6,802 nucleotides of DNA, taken from the NCBI GenBank assembly GCA_903925435.1, contig CAIYFF010000638.1:1-6802 (forward strand). Direction: 5' to 3'. Below the pieces are notes generated by a model. That model saw only the letters and a program-made list of their open reading frames with translations, did not search any database and was not told where the DNA came from. The stretch comes from an uncultured Planctomycetota bacterium (GTDB taxonomy: Bacteria; Planctomycetota; UBA1135; UBA2386). The translations under genes and the position numbers were made by a program. Shown one piece after another: positions 6,578 through 6,802 of the stretch. Numbering within the stretch: the stretch's first letter is position 1; every line of letters begins with the position of its first letter.

Positions 6578-6598
6578 GCGACGCAAAGGCCGCGTCGC
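6578..6598 (-). terminator. Hairpin downstream of the rsmB-type gene
   Basis: GCGACGC (6578-6584) and GCGTCGC (6592-6598) form a perfect seven-pair stem with a seven-base loop. On the minus strand it lies 15 bases past the stop codon at 6614-6616, the right place for a terminator of that gene. There is no following T-run, so the call rests on position and symmetry only. Confidence 0.4.
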
Positions 6599-6613
6599 AC
6601 GAAACCGCGCAAC

Positions 6614-6802
6614 TCAGCGCTTCTTGCGCAGCACGGCGGCGAAGAACCCGTCGGTGCCGTGCCGATCCGGCCGCAGCGACAAGAACGTGCCGGTCGGATC
6701 CGCGATCGGCTGCGCGATCTGCTTGCCGAGGATCTCGGCGATGCGCACCAATTCGAGCGACGGATGCCGCTGCATCGCTGCCTCGACCTGCGCCTCGTTC
6801 TC
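6614..6802 (-). CDS. rsmB: C-terminus of an RsmB/Sun-type 16S rRNA cytosine-5 methyltransferase (5' part beyond the window)
   Basis: The last 62 codons plus TGA of a minus-strand gene enter from the right edge. The fragment begins ENEAQVEAAMQRHP, the stretch that in this family follows the conserved T/Y-C-S-x-x-x-x-E-E-N segment carrying the catalytic cysteine; that cysteine would lie just outside the window. It ends with RPDRHGTDGFFAAVLRKKR, matching the HGTDGFFxAxL ending of RsmB-type enzymes, which methylate a cytosine of 16S rRNA (C967 in E. coli) using S-adenosylmethionine. The related RsmF and other NOL1/NOP2/Sun enzymes have similar ends, so the exact rRNA target is less certain than the family. 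The gene is convergent with the fusion gene and functionally unrelated to it as far as can be seen. Confidence 0.8.
   Translation of the reverse strand, partial: ENEAQVEAAMQRHPSLELVRIAEILGKQIAQPIADPTGTFLSLRPDRHGTDGFFAAVLRKKR

Noticed and set aside
5249..6586. Long minus-strand open frames opposite the second half of the fusion gene
   Set aside because: Two overlapping frames in this stretch are complements of the AsmA-like and Lys/Ala-rich coding sequence. The Leu-Leu-Arg and Ala-Ser-Phe-Ala runs mirror the repeat tail and are not independent coding evidence.

Overview
The window is GC-rich DNA (by eye, mid-60s percent GC) and densely coding. It holds five genes: two on the minus strand at the left (one running off the left edge), two on the plus strand in the middle and right, and the 3' end of a minus-strand gene at the right edge. 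The fusion protein at 4379-6445 resembles families (TIGR03545/TIGR03546) known from bacteria with an outer membrane. A HAMP-only membrane protein, coiled-coil glycosyltransferase-type genes and weak Shine-Dalgarno signals add to this. Together they suggest a didermic, high-GC environmental bacterium, with Planctomycetota as a low-confidence guess. There is no sign of phage, insertion sequence, CRISPR, tRNA or rRNA.

Left block (1-3626, minus strand; transcription runs right to left): a GT4-type glycosyltransferase with an unusual C-terminal tail (2166-3626) is followed after 53 bases by a long protein (1-2112, 704 residues visible). That protein combines a helical N-terminus, a degenerate GT2-like (GT-A) domain lacking the usual Asp-x-Asp, and a long coiled coil. 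The coil ends, as far as visible, in near-identical 14-residue (two-heptad) repeats that run off the window. This looks like part of a surface-polysaccharide locus, possibly with the coiled-coil protein acting as scaffold or spacer for the active glycosyltransferase.

Middle (3627-3793): a divergent intergenic region of 167 bases. It must hold the start signals of both directions and includes a good ribosome binding site for the GT4 gene and a small hairpin around that of the HAMP gene.

Right block (3794-6445, plus strand): a 172-residue two-helix membrane protein ending in a HAMP domain with no output module, then 66 bases later a 688-residue protein. I read the latter as an in-frame fusion of the usually separate gene pair TIGR03546 (N-terminal multi-pass membrane part) and TIGR03545 (single transmembrane anchor plus AsmA-like periplasmic domain), with a Lys/Ala/Glu-rich helical tail.

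Right edge (6446-6802): a 168-base convergent intergenic region packed with hairpins, which probably ends transcription from both sides. It is followed by the last 62 codons of an rsmB-type 16S rRNA cytosine-5 methyltransferase on the minus strand. The best candidates for something undescribed are the GT4 plus degenerate-GT2/repeat-coil pair and the fused TIGR03546-TIGR03545 protein. Both interpretations rest on motif reading without database searches.
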